Assembly (NCBI RefSeq): GCF_003051005.1 | Contig: NZ_QAOW01000003.1 | Location: 434,001-498,000 of the forward strand | DNA from: Rhodococcus sp. OK519 | Lineage (GTDB): Bacteria > Actinomycetota > Actinomycetes > Mycobacteriales > Mycobacteriaceae | Direction of reading: 5' to 3' | DNA: 64,000 nucleotides | In this document: positions 17,338-27,290 of the stretch, in pieces | How positions within the stretch are numbered: position 1 is the stretch's first letter | How the letters are laid out: every line of letters starts with the position of its first letter | Made by a program: the position numbers and the translations under genes | The notes under the pieces: model-generated | What the model saw: the letters and a program-made list of their open reading frames with translations, nothing else | What the model was told of the DNA's origin: nothing | Databases searched by the model: none

Positions 17338-17666
17338 CGGCGACCCAAGGCTACGAGGTCATCCTGAGAACGCTGCCGCCCGGAAGCGAACGCGCCGGCG
17401 ACCTCGACGACACCGACCGCAAGCCGGAACCGTGGGAGTCCGCGATGCAGGCCACCTGCGAGTGCCTGTCGTGGCGTGGATCGTGGGACAACCTCGAACG
17501 CCGGCACACCGAGGACGAGCTGGGCGAGACCGTCTACAGCGAGTTCCCGGTCCGTTCACGGTCCGCCATCACCACGGCGCACGCCTTCCTGGATCGCGGA
17601 GTCGTGAGCCAGGACGAACTGCGCGCGAAGATGGAGCAGGTCCGGGCGAGGCTCGAACGCAGCTGA
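17334..17666 (+). CDS. P15K-like cobalt-insertion activator of thiocyanate hydrolase
   Basis: 110 residues, GTG start overlapping the scnC stop (GTGA). It resembles the first subunit of the operon (TCECLSWRGSWDN, LGETVYSEFPV, and the same C-terminal DELRAKMEQVRARLE helix). In T. thioparus the activator P15K is encoded right after the gamma subunit and resembles the beta chain; NHase activators are also beta-like. An activator/metallochaperone role is therefore inferred. Last gene of the cbtB-cbtA-scnB-scnA-scnC operon. Confidence 0.68.
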   Translation: MTATQGYEVILRTLPPGSERAGDLDDTDRKPEPWESAMQATCECLSWRGSWDNLERRHTEDELGETVYSEFPVRSRSAITTAHAFLDRGVVSQDELRAKMEQVRARLERS

Positions 17667-17713
17667 GGACGGACCTCACCGCCCCAACACGTTCGAGCGC
17701 TCGCCACAGGGGG

Positions 17714-18148
17714 CTACTCGAGCGCGGCGTCGAGCGTGATGTCGACGCCGGTCAGGGCCTTGCTCACCGGGCAAGACTCCTTGGCGGCCTGGGCGACGCG
17801 GGCGAACCCCGCAGCGTCCAGGCCGTCTACCTCGCCGCGCACCGTGAGCACGATCCCGGTCAGCTTGAACCCCGGATCGTCGGGTCCGAGCGAGACGTCG
17901 GCGCGGATGTCGAGACTCTGCGGCGTCCCGCCCGCCTCACCGATCAGCGCCGACAACTGCATCGCGTAGCAGGACGAATGCGCCGCCGCGATCAGTTCCT
18001 CGGGACTGGTCGTGCCACCGGCGTCGTCCGCCGCCCGTTTCGGGAAGGAGACCTCGAACGTGCCGGTCCCGGAACTGGTGAGTTCCACCTGACCCGAACC
18101 CTTTTCGAGTGTTCCGTTCCAAGCGGTACGCGCGGTACGTGTGGGCAT
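17714..18148 (-). CDS. OsmC/Ohr-family peroxiredoxin
   Basis: 144 residues, OsmC family: thiol-dependent detoxification of organic hydroperoxides. Both catalytic cysteines are present, C60 in AAHSSCYAMQ and C126 in ESCPVSKAL, and TTSPEELIAAAHSSC is the OsmC signature. Family-typical length. Convergent to the scn operon and divergent from the membrane protein at 18.2 kb. No regulator is adjacent. Confidence 0.92.
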   Translation of the reverse strand: MPTRTARTAWNGTLEKGSGQVELTSSGTGTFEVSFPKRAADDAGGTTSPEELIAAAHSSCYAMQLSALIGEAGGTPQSLDIRADVSLGPDDPGFKLTGIVLTVRGEVDGLDAAGFARVAQAAKESCPVSKALTGVDITLDAALE

Positions 18149-18214
18149 GTGCAGATCCCCTCTCGTCGTCAGGTCTAGGTCCTTCTCGCAAACTACCCCC
18201 TATCGTGGGATCAC

Positions 18215-18868
18215 ATGGGGCAGCTGGAGAACGTCGGGCTACGGCGGGAGTCCCTCGGTTTCGCGTGCGGCTCGAGCCTGTTCGTACTCGGCGCCTTCCC
18301 CGGCTACACGTCAGCCGTGGGCAGCGAGGCGGACAACCTCACCTACTTCGCGGGGTCGCTGTTCTTCACCGGCGCCGCATTCGTCCAACTGCGACTGAGC
18401 GGACGAGTGGTGCCCACCGCCTCGACCTCGCGTGTGGACCGGTACGACTGGTGGTCGGCGCTCGTCCAGTTCGTCGGCACGCTGTTGTTCAATGTCAGCA
18501 CCGGAGCCGCGCTCGTGCACAGCCTGTCGCTCCGCGAGCACCACGAGTTCGTCTGGCAACCCGACGTGTTCGGCTCGTTGTGTTTCCTCGTCTCGAGCGG
18601 CCTTGCCGTGGTCGCCACCACCGACGTCGACGGACTGTGGGATCCACACGCCCGCAACTGGATCAGCACCTGGCTCAACGTGACCGGATCGGTCGCGTTC
18701 GGGATTTCCGCGGTGGGAGCAGTGATCGTTCCGGGCACCCACCGACCGGAGAGCGCCGTGGCCGCGAACCTCGGCACCCTGGTCGGGGCATTGTGCTTCC
18801 TGATCGCGGCGCTGTTCATGAAACCGGCGGCGCCCGGAACGGTGAGGATTCCCGGCAGGCACCGCTGA
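18215..18868 (+). CDS. Polytopic membrane protein, possibly YrhK-like
   Basis: 217 residues with about six hydrophobic helices and no charged catalytic motif. The LFVLGAFPGYTSAVGSEADNLTYFAGSLFFT segment is similar in style to YrhK-domain proteins, a family of unknown function; I am not certain of that assignment. A -10-like TATCGT (18201-18206) lies 8 nt before the ATG without a ribosome-binding site, so the transcript may be leaderless. Convergent with the MFS gene; a weak GACCCGG hairpin separates them. Confidence 0.6.
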   Translation: MGQLENVGLRRESLGFACGSSLFVLGAFPGYTSAVGSEADNLTYFAGSLFFTGAAFVQLRLSGRVVPTASTSRVDRYDWWSALVQFVGTLLFNVSTGAALVHSLSLREHHEFVWQPDVFGSLCFLVSSGLAVVATTDVDGLWDPHARNWISTWLNVTGSVAFGISAVGAVIVPGTHRPESAVAANLGTLVGALCFLIAALFMKPAAPGTVRIPGRHR

Positions 18869-18894
18869 CCCGGGCCGGGTCGGCGTTCTCGGTC

Positions 18895-20481
18895 TCACAG
18901 ATCCGCGTGCTCGGCAGCTTCATCGATTTCGCGATAGTGCGCGAGCAGTTCCCGTTCCCGGTCGTGGCGCGGATAGGCGAAGAAGACGAGCGCCGCGCCG
19001 ACCAGGACGATCGCGATCGCCGCGCCGTACGCGCGGGAGTCTCCGTCGAGGAAGGCTGTGCGGGCAGCATTTTCGATCACACTCGCGTACTGCGGGTACC
19101 GTTCCGCGACATTCTCGGCACCTGCGAACGATTTCTCCAGAGCGGCCTGGGTCTCGTCACCGACGCCCCTCGCCTGCGGACTGGCGGCAATCGCGGCAGC
19201 GAAGGAAGCCGCGTATCCGGCGGTGAGCAGCGCGCCGAGCACCGACTGCACGATGGCACCACCCAGATCGCGCTGCAGGTCCGCAGTGCCCGACGCCATC
19301 CCGGCACGCCACACCGGCACCGAGCCGGTCAGCGAATGCGAGGCCGGGGTACCGGCCAGTCCGACGCCCGCGCCGAGGAACATGTAGCCGAGCGCGATCT
19401 TCCAATACTGTGCGTCTTCCTTCCAGAGCAGGAGCGCCACCACCAGCCCCAGGACGATTGCCGCGTATCCGAGCAGCAGCGTGAACCGGGCGCCGTGAGA
19501 CTCGACCAGCTTGGCCGACTGCGGGGCGACCACCACCATGACGGCCGCCGCGGGCAGACCGGCGGAGCCTGCCGCCAGCGTCGAGTACCCGAGCACGTTC
19601 TGCATGAACTGCTGACCGATGAACAGGGTCCCCATCAGCGTTCCGAACACCACGATGCCGGCGATCGCCGCCACCCAGAAGATTCGCCGGCGGGCCACTC
19701 GCAGGTCGAACAGCGGGTACTTTGCCCGCAGCTGCCGGATTCCGAACGCCACCCCGGCAGCGGCGGCGACCAGCAGCATGGAAAGTGCCGTCGCACGCAT
19801 TCCGGCGACCGGGGCGAAATTGATGCCCAGTACCAGAGCCGCCACCAGGATCACCGAGACGATCCCGCCGAGATGGTCCACGGGATCGGTCGACTCGTTG
19901 ACGTGGCCAGGCACGAAGCGAACCGCAGCCCACAACGCGACCAGTGCGAGCGGCACGGTCACCAGGAACACCGATCCCCACTCGAACGACTGCAACAGCG
20001 CCCCCGACACGAGCGGCCCGAGCGACGAGATGCCGCCCCCGATCGCGGACCACAAGGCGATCGCCTTGGTCCGGTCCGCCCCCGACCAGAGTGCCGTGAT
20101 CAGCGCGAGTGTGGTCGGGAAGGCCATACCGGCCGCGACGCCACCGAGCAGTCGGGCAAGGACGAGCACCTCGATGCTCGGTGCGAACGCGGCGATCGCA
20201 CTGGCCGGCAGCGACAGCACCATGCCGAGTACCAGCATCATCTTGCGCCCGTACCGGTCTCCGAGGGCTCCGAGATAGAGCACCGAACCGGCGAGCCCGA
20301 CGGAGTAGCCGACGGCAATCAGGTTCAACTGGGTCTGACTGGCGTCGAATGCCCGACCGATGTCGGGCAACGCGACGTTGGCCACCGCCAGGTTCAGGTT
20401 CGCGACGGCCGCAACGAGTATCAGAGCCGCAAGGACGAACGCGGCCCGCGCGGGACGGGTCCCGACCGCTGCGGATGTCAT
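18895..20481 (-). CDS. MFS transporter, DHA2 (14-TM) drug-exporter type
   Basis: 528 residues (ATG 20481; ATG 20499 would add six). The MFS motif A is LGDRYGRKMM after helix 2, motif C-like GPLVSGAL in helix 5, and the length and hydrophobicity pattern fit 14 helices of the EmrB/QacA drug:H+ antiporter family. A large periplasmic loop before the last helix (about residues 430-490) is charged. Substrate unknown. Divergent from the uridine-kinase-like gene. Confidence 0.85.
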   Translation of the reverse strand: MTSAAVGTRPARAAFVLAALILVAAVANLNLAVANVALPDIGRAFDASQTQLNLIAVGYSVGLAGSVLYLGALGDRYGRKMMLVLGMVLSLPASAIAAFAPSIEVLVLARLLGGVAAGMAFPTTLALITALWSGADRTKAIALWSAIGGGISSLGPLVSGALLQSFEWGSVFLVTVPLALVALWAAVRFVPGHVNESTDPVDHLGGIVSVILVAALVLGINFAPVAGMRATALSMLLVAAAAGVAFGIRQLRAKYPLFDLRVARRRIFWVAAIAGIVVFGTLMGTLFIGQQFMQNVLGYSTLAAGSAGLPAAAVMVVVAPQSAKLVESHGARFTLLLGYAAIVLGLVVALLLWKEDAQYWKIALGYMFLGAGVGLAGTPASHSLTGSVPVWRAGMASGTADLQRDLGGAIVQSVLGALLTAGYAASFAAAIAASPQARGVGDETQAALEKSFAGAENVAERYPQYASVIENAARTAFLDGDSRAYGAAIAIVLVGAALVFFAYPRHDRERELLAHYREIDEAAEHADL

Positions 20482-20570
20482 GCGGTCAGTCCACACCATC
20501 GACGCCGGTCGCGTGCACCGAAATGCCGATGCGACGAGAGTCGGCCCGCGACTGGCATAGCGTGCTGATC

Positions 20571-21200
20571 ATGACAGTCGACGACCCGATCCTCCCGGCA
20601 TTCGCCGAGGGCACAGCCCGAACCGTCGCGTTGGCGCACGCCGCGCTTCGTCGACGTCCGCGAAGGCACGGAAAGCGCGGGACGATCCTGGTCGGAATCG
20701 ACGGCCCCTCGGGCAGCGGGAAATCGACTCTGGCCGATCAGGTGGCCGCAGCGCTCGACGCCGCCCCGATCGTCCGGATGGACGACCTGTACCCAGGTTG
20801 GGACGGCCTGGCCGCCTCGGTTCCACGGCTCGTCCGCTGGGTTCTCTCCCCTGCCCTACACGGCCGGATCCCCCGCTATCGGCGCTACGACTGGCATCGC
20901 GGCGGATTCGCGGAGTGGCGGGCGGTTCGCCGTCATCGATATCTGGTCGTCGAGGGCGCGGGGTCGACCTGTGGCACTGCACGCGAGTACTACGCGGTCC
21001 GGGTGTTCGTCGACGGCGACCCGGACGAACGGATGCGACGTGCTCTGCGGCGCGACGGAGAGATGTTCCGACCGCACTGGACCCGTTGGGCCCGGCAGGA
21101 GGCGGCGCTGTTCGGGGCGGACAGGACCCGCCGGGCCGCCCATGTCACGTTGATCACGAGTTCGGTGTCGGAGAGGCAGAACTGCACAGTTCGACCATGA
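20571..21200 (+). CDS. Uridine kinase-like P-loop NTPase
   Basis: 209 residues. Walker A GPSGSGKS at 45-52 in ILVGIDGPSGSGKST, a MDDLYPGWDGL segment typical of uridine kinase/phosphoribulokinase-like enzymes, a basic YRRYDWHRG stretch, and a VVEGAGST segment (Walker B-like position). Related actinobacterial proteins are annotated as uridine kinase, but substrate is unproven. Start is the ATG at 20571; the frame is open upstream without a start signal. Ends before a strong terminator shared with clpC. Confidence 0.78.
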   Translation: MTVDDPILPAFAEGTARTVALAHAALRRRPRRHGKRGTILVGIDGPSGSGKSTLADQVAAALDAAPIVRMDDLYPGWDGLAASVPRLVRWVLSPALHGRIPRYRRYDWHRGGFAEWRAVRRHRYLVVEGAGSTCGTAREYYAVRVFVDGDPDERMRRALRRDGEMFRPHWTRWARQEAALFGADRTRRAAHVTLITSSVSERQNCTVRP

Positions 21201-21225
21201 GTCGGTGGTGCCGGCCTCAAATGCG

Positions 21226-21261
21226 ACGACGCCCCGCGAGCACATGCTCGCGGGGCGTCGT
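21226..21261. terminator. Bidirectional 17-bp hairpin terminator between the kinase gene and clpC
   Basis: Perfect arms 21226-21242 and 21245-21261 with a 2-nt centre, flanked by TTCT on the plus side. It lies between two convergent stop codons (21200 and 21273). Confidence 0.88.
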
Positions 21262-21272
21262 TCTGCGTGAAC

Positions 21273-23825
21273 CTACTCGGCCGAACCACCCTCGGACGGG
21301 GTGTCACCGGCATTTGCCAGAGCCTCGGCCGGCGAGTCCGGAACCGTGACCGGCTTCGGGGCTCCGTGGAACGTGAACTTCGCGTTCTCTCCGGCGCCTT
21401 CGCCGTCCCAGCCCTCGACGTCGACCAGAACGATCTGACCTGCGCCGAGCTCGTTGAAGAGGATCTTCTCCGACAGCTGGTCCTCGATCTCGCGCTGGAT
21501 GGTGCGACGCAGCGGTCGCGCACCGAGCACCGGATCGAACCCGCGCTTCGCGAGCAGCGACTTCGCCTGCGCGGTCAGCTCGATATCCATGTCCTTGTTC
21601 TTCAGCTGCTTCTCGACGCGAGCGATCATCAGGTCCACCATCTGGATGATCTCGTCGCGAGACAGCTGGTGGAAGACGATGATGTCGTCGATGCGGTTGA
21701 GGAACTCGGGGCGGAAATGCTTCTTGAGCTCGTCGTGGACCTTGAGCTTCATGCGCTCGTAGTTCGACTCGGTGCCGGTTCCCGAGGTGAAGCCCAGGCC
21801 GACAGCCTTCGAGATATCCGAAGTACCGAGGTTCGAGGTGAAGATCAGCACCGTGTTCTTGAAGTCAACCGTGCGACCCTGACCGTCGGTGAGACGACCG
21901 TCCTCGAGCACCTGCAGGAGGGTGTTGTAGATCTCCTGGTGTGCCTTCTCGATCTCGTCGAACAGGACCACCGAGAACGGCTTGCGGCGCACCTTCTCGG
22001 TGAGCTGACCGCCCTCTTCGTAGCCGACGTAGCCGGGAGGGGCACCGAACAGACGCGACGCGGTGAACCGGTCGTGGAACTCGCCCATGTCGATCTGGAT
22101 GAGTGCGTCGTCGTCACCGAACAGGAAGTTGGCGAGCGCCTTGGACAGCTCGGTCTTACCGACACCGGACGGGCCGGCGAAGATGAACGAGCCGGACGGA
22201 CGCTTCGGATCCTTCAGGCCGGCGCGGGTGCGGCGGATCGCCTTGGAGACGGCCTTGACGGCGTCTTCCTGGCCGATGATCCGCTTGTGCAGTTCCTCCT
22301 CCATGCGGAGCAGACGCGTGGTCTCCTCCTCGGTGAGCTTGAAGACCGGGATACCGGTCCAGTTGCCCAGCACCTCGGCGATCTGCTCGTCGTCGACCTC
22401 GGCGATGACGTCCAGGTCACCGGAACGCCACTGCTTCTCGCGCTCGGCACGCTGCGCGACGAGGGTCTTCTCCTTGTCGCGGAGGTTCGCGGCCTTCTCG
22501 AAGTCCTGCGCGTCGATCGCAGATTCCTTCTCGCGGCGGGCGTCGGCGATCTTGTCGTCGAACTCGCGCAGGTCCGGCGGAGCGGTCATCCGGCGGATGC
22601 GCATTCGGGCGCCGGCCTCGTCGATGAGGTCGATGGCCTTGTCCGGCAGGAAGCGGTCGTTGATGTACCGGTCGGCCAGTGTGGCCGCCGCAACCAGCGC
22701 GCTGTCGGTGATCGAGACGCGGTGGTGCGCCTCGTAGCGATCGCGCAGGCCCTTGAGGATCTCGATGGTGTGCTCGACCGTCGGCTCGCCGACCTGCACC
22801 GGCTGGAACCGGCGCTCGAGGGCGGCATCCTTCTCGATGTACTTGCGGTACTCGTCGAGGGTCGTGGCACCGATGGTCTGCAGCTCACCGCGAGCCAGCT
22901 TCGGCTTGAGGATCGAGGCCGCGTCGATGGCGCCCTCGGCCGCGCCCGCACCGACGAGGGTGTGCAACTCGTCGATGAACAGGATGATGTCGCCGCGGGT
23001 GTTGATCTCCTTGAGCACCTTCTTCAGGCGCTCCTCGAAATCACCGCGGTAGCGGCTGCCGGCAACCAGCGAACCCAGGTCCAGCGTGTAGAGCTGCTTG
23101 TCCTTGAGGGTCTCCGGGACCTCACCGTTGACGATGGCCTGCGCGAGGCCCTCGACGACGGCCGTCTTACCGACGCCCGGTTCACCGATGAGGACAGGGT
23201 TGTTCTTGGTGCGGCGGCTCAGCACCTGCATGACGCGCTCGATCTCCTTCGAGCGGCCGATGACCGGGTCGAGCTTGCCCTCGAGGGCGGCCTGCGTGAG
23301 GTTGCGGCCGAACTGATCGAGAACCAGCGACGTCGACGGGGTACCGGCCTCGCCACGGGTGCCGCCCGCTTCGGCGGGCTCCTTGCCCTGGTAGCCCGAC
23401 AACAGCTGGATGACCTGCTGACGCACACGGTTGAGGTCGGCGCCGAGCTTGACGAGCACCTGAGCGGCGACGCCCTCGCCCTCACGGATCAGACCGAGGA
23501 GGATGTGCTCGGTGCCGATGTAGTTGTGGCCGAGCTGCAGCGCCTCACGGAGGCTGAGCTCGAGGACCTTCTTGGCACGCGGAGTGAAGGGAATATGACC
23601 GGACGGGGCCTGCTGGCCCTGGCCGATAATCTCCTCGACCTGGCTGCGGACACCTTCGAGGGAGATACCCAACGACTCCAGCGACTTCGCCGCCACGCCT
23701 TCACCCTCGTGGATGAGGCCCAGCAGGATGTGTTCCGTGCCGATGTAGTTGTGGTTGAGCATCCTGGCTTCTTCTTGGGCCAGGACGACGACGCGCCGCG
23801 CGCGATCGGTGAACCTCTCGAACAT
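21273..23825 (-). CDS. clpC: ClpC AAA+ unfoldase (Clp protease ATPase subunit)
   Basis: 850 residues. Two N-terminal Clp repeats (each containing [15 protein letters not shown]-like sequence), first AAA+ domain with GEPGVGKT, the ClpC-specific UVR/M-domain ([13 protein letters not shown]), second AAA+ domain with GPSGVGKTE and the LGF-type loop for ClpP binding, and a short acidic C-terminus. It unfolds substrates for the ClpP1P2 peptidase and is essential in mycobacteria. ATG follows GAGGGAGAG. A TAGAGT hexamer (23954-23959, reverse strand) about 130 nt upstream could be its -10. Confidence 0.97.
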   Translation of the reverse strand: MFERFTDRARRVVVLAQEEARMLNHNYIGTEHILLGLIHEGEGVAAKSLESLGISLEGVRSQVEEIIGQGQQAPSGHIPFTPRAKKVLELSLREALQLGHNYIGTEHILLGLIREGEGVAAQVLVKLGADLNRVRQQVIQLLSGYQGKEPAEAGGTRGEAGTPSTSLVLDQFGRNLTQAALEGKLDPVIGRSKEIERVMQVLSRRTKNNPVLIGEPGVGKTAVVEGLAQAIVNGEVPETLKDKQLYTLDLGSLVAGSRYRGDFEERLKKVLKEINTRGDIILFIDELHTLVGAGAAEGAIDAASILKPKLARGELQTIGATTLDEYRKYIEKDAALERRFQPVQVGEPTVEHTIEILKGLRDRYEAHHRVSITDSALVAAATLADRYINDRFLPDKAIDLIDEAGARMRIRRMTAPPDLREFDDKIADARREKESAIDAQDFEKAANLRDKEKTLVAQRAEREKQWRSGDLDVIAEVDDEQIAEVLGNWTGIPVFKLTEEETTRLLRMEEELHKRIIGQEDAVKAVSKAIRRTRAGLKDPKRPSGSFIFAGPSGVGKTELSKALANFLFGDDDALIQIDMGEFHDRFTASRLFGAPPGYVGYEEGGQLTEKVRRKPFSVVLFDEIEKAHQEIYNTLLQVLEDGRLTDGQGRTVDFKNTVLIFTSNLGTSDISKAVGLGFTSGTGTESNYERMKLKVHDELKKHFRPEFLNRIDDIIVFHQLSRDEIIQMVDLMIARVEKQLKNKDMDIELTAQAKSLLAKRGFDPVLGARPLRRTIQREIEDQLSEKILFNELGAGQIVLVDVEGWDGEGAGENAKFTFHGAPKPVTVPDSPAEALANAGDTPSEGGSAE

Positions 23826-24093
23826 CGCTCTCCCTCACACTCTCCGGCAAACAGTTCCGAGACCTGCGTCTCGACACTCCCCGCCGCGTTTCGCTCCGGC
23901 ACAACAGGCTGACGGCCCCCGGAACCGATGAAGGTTCCACGACCCCACCTCATACTCTAGTGGGCTGCCTTCGGACCTGCCGCTCCTCCACCCGTCAAAT
24001 CGGTGGACCGGACCTGCTCGAAGTGTTCAACGCCGCAGGTCGCGGATTCGTTTCCCGCGCGCTGTACGCCTGAAGCGAACACTCCCGCGCGCG

Positions 24094-25347
24094 TCACCGT
24101 CGCAGATCTGCAACCTTCGCCGACGACCCCGGGTCGTGCGGGTTCCTCCGATCACGGCTCGGCTCGGGCATCCCGGCATCGTCGGCGACCCCCGCGTCGC
24201 GCGAGGCGATCGTCATCGCCCGCCGTTCCTCGCGCGGGCCGGTGGGCAGCAGCCGTTCCGACGTCCGGTGCAGCGCCCACGCGATCGGGACGGAGAAAGC
24301 CACGGTGACCACGAAGACTCCGACGGTCGAACCCTGGAACGTGCGGTAGCCGAGCATCTCGACGACGAACTCCATCACCACCAGATGCACGAGGAACACC
24401 TCGTAGGAGATCTCCCCGAGCCACACCACCGGCGCCGACGAACACAGGCGTCCGAGCGGGCCGGGACGATCGCCGATCACGAGCGGTGCCATCAGCGCCG
24501 TCGCGAACAGCAGGTAGAGCATGGATTTCGTCGATGCGGCGACAGCGTCCGCCGGGACGATCGTCGCCTCCCCCGCCAGCGGCGTGCAGGCGAGCAGCAG
24601 GAAGTAGATCGCCAGCAGTCCCATCCCGTACGGATTGCAGCGCTTCACCGTGACCGAGGCCAGCGCGAGGAGCATGCCGCCCGCGAACCACGCGACGAAA
24701 CCGGGCAGCCACAACCGGGCGGTGAAGGTGATGTCGGTGTGGTGGGTGATCAGCGTCCACAGCGGGCTGATCGCGACGAGGACGAGCAACGCGACCGCCA
24801 ACCGGACCGGATGCCAACGTCGGCGGCACACGACCACCACCACGAACCAACCGATCAGCGGCAGCAGCAGGTAGAACGTCGCCTCGACCGCGAGACTCCA
24901 CATCTGCGTCAGGCCCGTGTGCAGGTGACCGGCCCCGTAGATCTGGGTCAGCGTCATGTTGCGCGCGAACCCCGACCAGCCGAGACCCGTCTCACCCGCA
25001 TCGTCCCGGAACAGGTAGATCACGTACGTCACAATGACGGTGATCCAATACGCGGGCAGGATGCGTCGCACCCGATGCCACAGGTAGGTCCGGGTCGACG
25101 GCAGTTCCCGCTGACCCGCCGCCGTCCGCAGCCACGGACGGAACAGCAGAAATCCGGACAGGACGAAGAACACCGCGACGCCGATCTCGAGCCGGGAGAA
25201 CGCGCCGCCCGCGAGATCCGGCGTGTACCGGCCCGTCCAGAAGGCTGCGTGGGCGCCGATCACGAGCAGCGCCGCGACCGCGCGGAGACCGGTCAGCGCG
25301 GGGAGATAGCCGACCTCCGCGCGACTGGAGGGCCGAGTGTCCCTCAC
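24094..25347 (-). CDS. Acyltransferase 3 (OafA/YrhL-type) membrane protein
   Basis: 417 residues of the acyltransferase-3 family, which O-acylates glycans or lipids at the membrane. Begins with PALTGLRAVAALLVIGAHAAF, containing the conserved R and H; further motifs FFVLSGFLLFRPW and a R(I)LPAYW segment are present; about ten helices. The hydrophilic C-terminal 50 residues are cytosolic. Its GTG (25347) overlaps the TGA of the preceding gene, so the two are translationally coupled and probably act together in envelope glycan decoration. Confidence 0.88.
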   Translation of the reverse strand: MRDTRPSSRAEVGYLPALTGLRAVAALLVIGAHAAFWTGRYTPDLAGGAFSRLEIGVAVFFVLSGFLLFRPWLRTAAGQRELPSTRTYLWHRVRRILPAYWITVIVTYVIYLFRDDAGETGLGWSGFARNMTLTQIYGAGHLHTGLTQMWSLAVEATFYLLLPLIGWFVVVVVCRRRWHPVRLAVALLVLVAISPLWTLITHHTDITFTARLWLPGFVAWFAGGMLLALASVTVKRCNPYGMGLLAIYFLLLACTPLAGEATIVPADAVAASTKSMLYLLFATALMAPLVIGDRPGPLGRLCSSAPVVWLGEISYEVFLVHLVVMEFVVEMLGYRTFQGSTVGVFVVTVAFSVPIAWALHRTSERLLPTGPREERRAMTIASRDAGVADDAGMPEPSRDRRNPHDPGSSAKVADLRR

Positions 25348-27194
25348 GATCCCGCCTTCGGCGCCCCGACGACGGATCCGATGGGCCCGGCGCCCACACA
25401 CAGTTCCAGCCCCGGAGTTCCGGGCGTGACGCGAAGCGCCTCGCCTGCGCCGTACAAACGCACGAACACCTGGCCCAGCCCGGCCTCGACGGGCACCGTC
25501 ACGGTGTCGTCGCTCCGGTCGAGGCCCACCTCGACGACACCGTCGGCGCTCGCGAAGTAGTTGAGCTGGGCCGTCCATTCCCAGTCGATGAGCGGACCGT
25601 CGAGCGGCACCTCCGCGCCTCCGCCCTCGATCCGGTACCCGCAGCCCGGCTCCGGGCCCTGCCCGATATTTCGGGTCGCGGTCACGGCTGCGGGGATCAG
25701 GCGTCCCGAATCGTCGAGCAACTGAAGGTAGTCGGTGTGCCTGGCGAACTCGGGACGGTCACGCAGCGGACCGAAGAGGTGACTGGTCGTGTTGTGCGGG
25801 TACGCGACCGGCAGGAGCACCCAGATCGATACCGGCTGATCGAGCAGCGGTGTGTCCGGGTTGGCGGCCAGCGACTGCCTGGCATGCGCGAGATAGTCGA
25901 CCGTCGGGTTGTCGCGCCAGCGTTGGACGAACGTGATCGTCGACCACAGGCTGCTCGCGACGAACAGCACGACCAGCGCGGCCACCACCACCGGAGGGAC
26001 CTTCGACAGCGGTCGGACGTGTTCGCGACGCGGAGCCCGCACGATCAGCGCCCAGCCGATCGCGAGCACGACTCCGCTGTCGGCGACGTACCGAAGCGTC
26101 TGGGCCAGTTCGTAGGCGGTGTCCGGACCGGACCTGGTCAGCACCATCGCGGCCTCTGAGGCCGCGACGTACGCGACCATCGACAGCCACACCACACCGG
26201 TGCGTTTCCGGTAGCGCAGCGACCACCCGAGCGCCGCCGCGACCGCCACCCAGCCCAGCACGACCAGCACTGTCGGCGGCGTCGTCCACGGCGGACTCGG
26301 CGGCCAGCGATCCCAACCCCACGGCCCACCGAGCAGCGTCGGGATCAGGCCAAGCGACGTGCCGTGGTGCACCAGTCCGACGGTTTGCGTCGCACTGGGC
26401 AGCACGAAGCGCGACTCGGTGAACACGAGGTACGACGCCGCCCAGCACGCGACGACGGCGACGAGCGGAATCCACAACGCCCGACCCTTCGACAGCGCCG
26501 AGCGGACCGGCCGCGCCACCCCGTCGACGCGGTACATCAGCACCACGACGGCGAATGCGACGAGCGGGACCAGCACCGACTTCTCGAAGAACGCCAACGA
26601 CAGTGCGGCGACGACGGCGCCGGACACGGCGAACCTCGGTCGTCCGGTCCGGCACAGGCGGATCGCGTCACCCGCCACCCACGCGAGACCGATCTGCATC
26701 GGCAGCGAGTTCAGGCCGGCCGCCCACCACGCGAACGACGGCAGCGTCAACGGCGAGAATAGGTAGAACGTGAGCGGCAGCAACAGGACGGCGCGGGTCC
26801 CCATCAGCAGACGCAGCACCCGCAGCACCGCGAGCGAGGCCCCTGCCTGCAATACGAGCAGCATGATCGCCGGCACCGCCCAGTTCAGCGGCGCCACCGT
26901 CGTCGCGATCCAGGCCGCGAGGAAGGCGGCCGGCATGAAGTGTCCGTCGTGGTCGTAGAAAAGGAAGGCACCCGACGGCATCGAGGCCTGGCCGGAGCGG
27001 CTGACGAGGATCAGATCGTCCCAGTAGAAGTCCCCCGCGAAGGCGACGACACCGCGCACCACCAGTTGCAGCGCGACGAGCGCGACGGCGAGAGCGAGCA
27101 CGTGCCGCGGGGAGAGTGGCCACCACCGGTTGCGCGATGAGCCGACCGACGTTTCCGTCGCGTCGCCCGTGCCTGCCTCCGGAACCGCTCGCAC
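25344..27194 (-). CDS. Large polytopic membrane protein, GT-C glycosyltransferase-like
   Basis: About 616 residues with some 12 hydrophobic helices over the first 420 residues and a soluble beta-rich C-terminal domain of about 190 residues. An acidic FYWDDLILV motif follows the first helix, where GT-C glycosyltransferases carry their catalytic acidic residues; assignment is by topology only. AAGGAG fits the GTG at 27194 better than the first GTG at 27200. Coupled by GTGA overlap to the acyltransferase-3 gene, suggesting a shared cell-wall or lipid modification pathway. Confidence 0.65.
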   Translation of the reverse strand: MRAVPEAGTGDATETSVGSSRNRWWPLSPRHVLALAVALVALQLVVRGVVAFAGDFYWDDLILVSRSGQASMPSGAFLFYDHDGHFMPAAFLAAWIATTVAPLNWAVPAIMLLVLQAGASLAVLRVLRLLMGTRAVLLLPLTFYLFSPLTLPSFAWWAAGLNSLPMQIGLAWVAGDAIRLCRTGRPRFAVSGAVVAALSLAFFEKSVLVPLVAFAVVVLMYRVDGVARPVRSALSKGRALWIPLVAVVACWAASYLVFTESRFVLPSATQTVGLVHHGTSLGLIPTLLGGPWGWDRWPPSPPWTTPPTVLVVLGWVAVAAALGWSLRYRKRTGVVWLSMVAYVAASEAAMVLTRSGPDTAYELAQTLRYVADSGVVLAIGWALIVRAPRREHVRPLSKVPPVVVAALVVLFVASSLWSTITFVQRWRDNPTVDYLAHARQSLAANPDTPLLDQPVSIWVLLPVAYPHNTTSHLFGPLRDRPEFARHTDYLQLLDDSGRLIPAAVTATRNIGQGPEPGCGYRIEGGGAEVPLDGPLIDWEWTAQLNYFASADGVVEVGLDRSDDTVTVPVEAGLGQVFVRLYGAGEALRVTPGTPGLELCVGAGPIGSVVGAPKAGS

Positions 27195-27290
27195 GCACAC
27201 ACTCCTTCCCGCCGGCCCGATCGCCGGAGCGGAACCTTACCCATGCAAATTAATGGGTCTCTGAGGGTCCGCGAGAGGCCCGGTGCGGCG

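Noticed and set aside
18109-20568. 819-codon open frame on the plus strand opposite the MFS transporter
   Set aside because: Runs across two real genes on both strands with no domain similarity; shadow of high GC.
21267-23912. 881-codon open frame on the plus strand opposite clpC
   Set aside because: It mirrors clpC in a GC-rich codon-biased region, has no recognisable domain, and clpC is an essential, clearly identified gene on the other strand.
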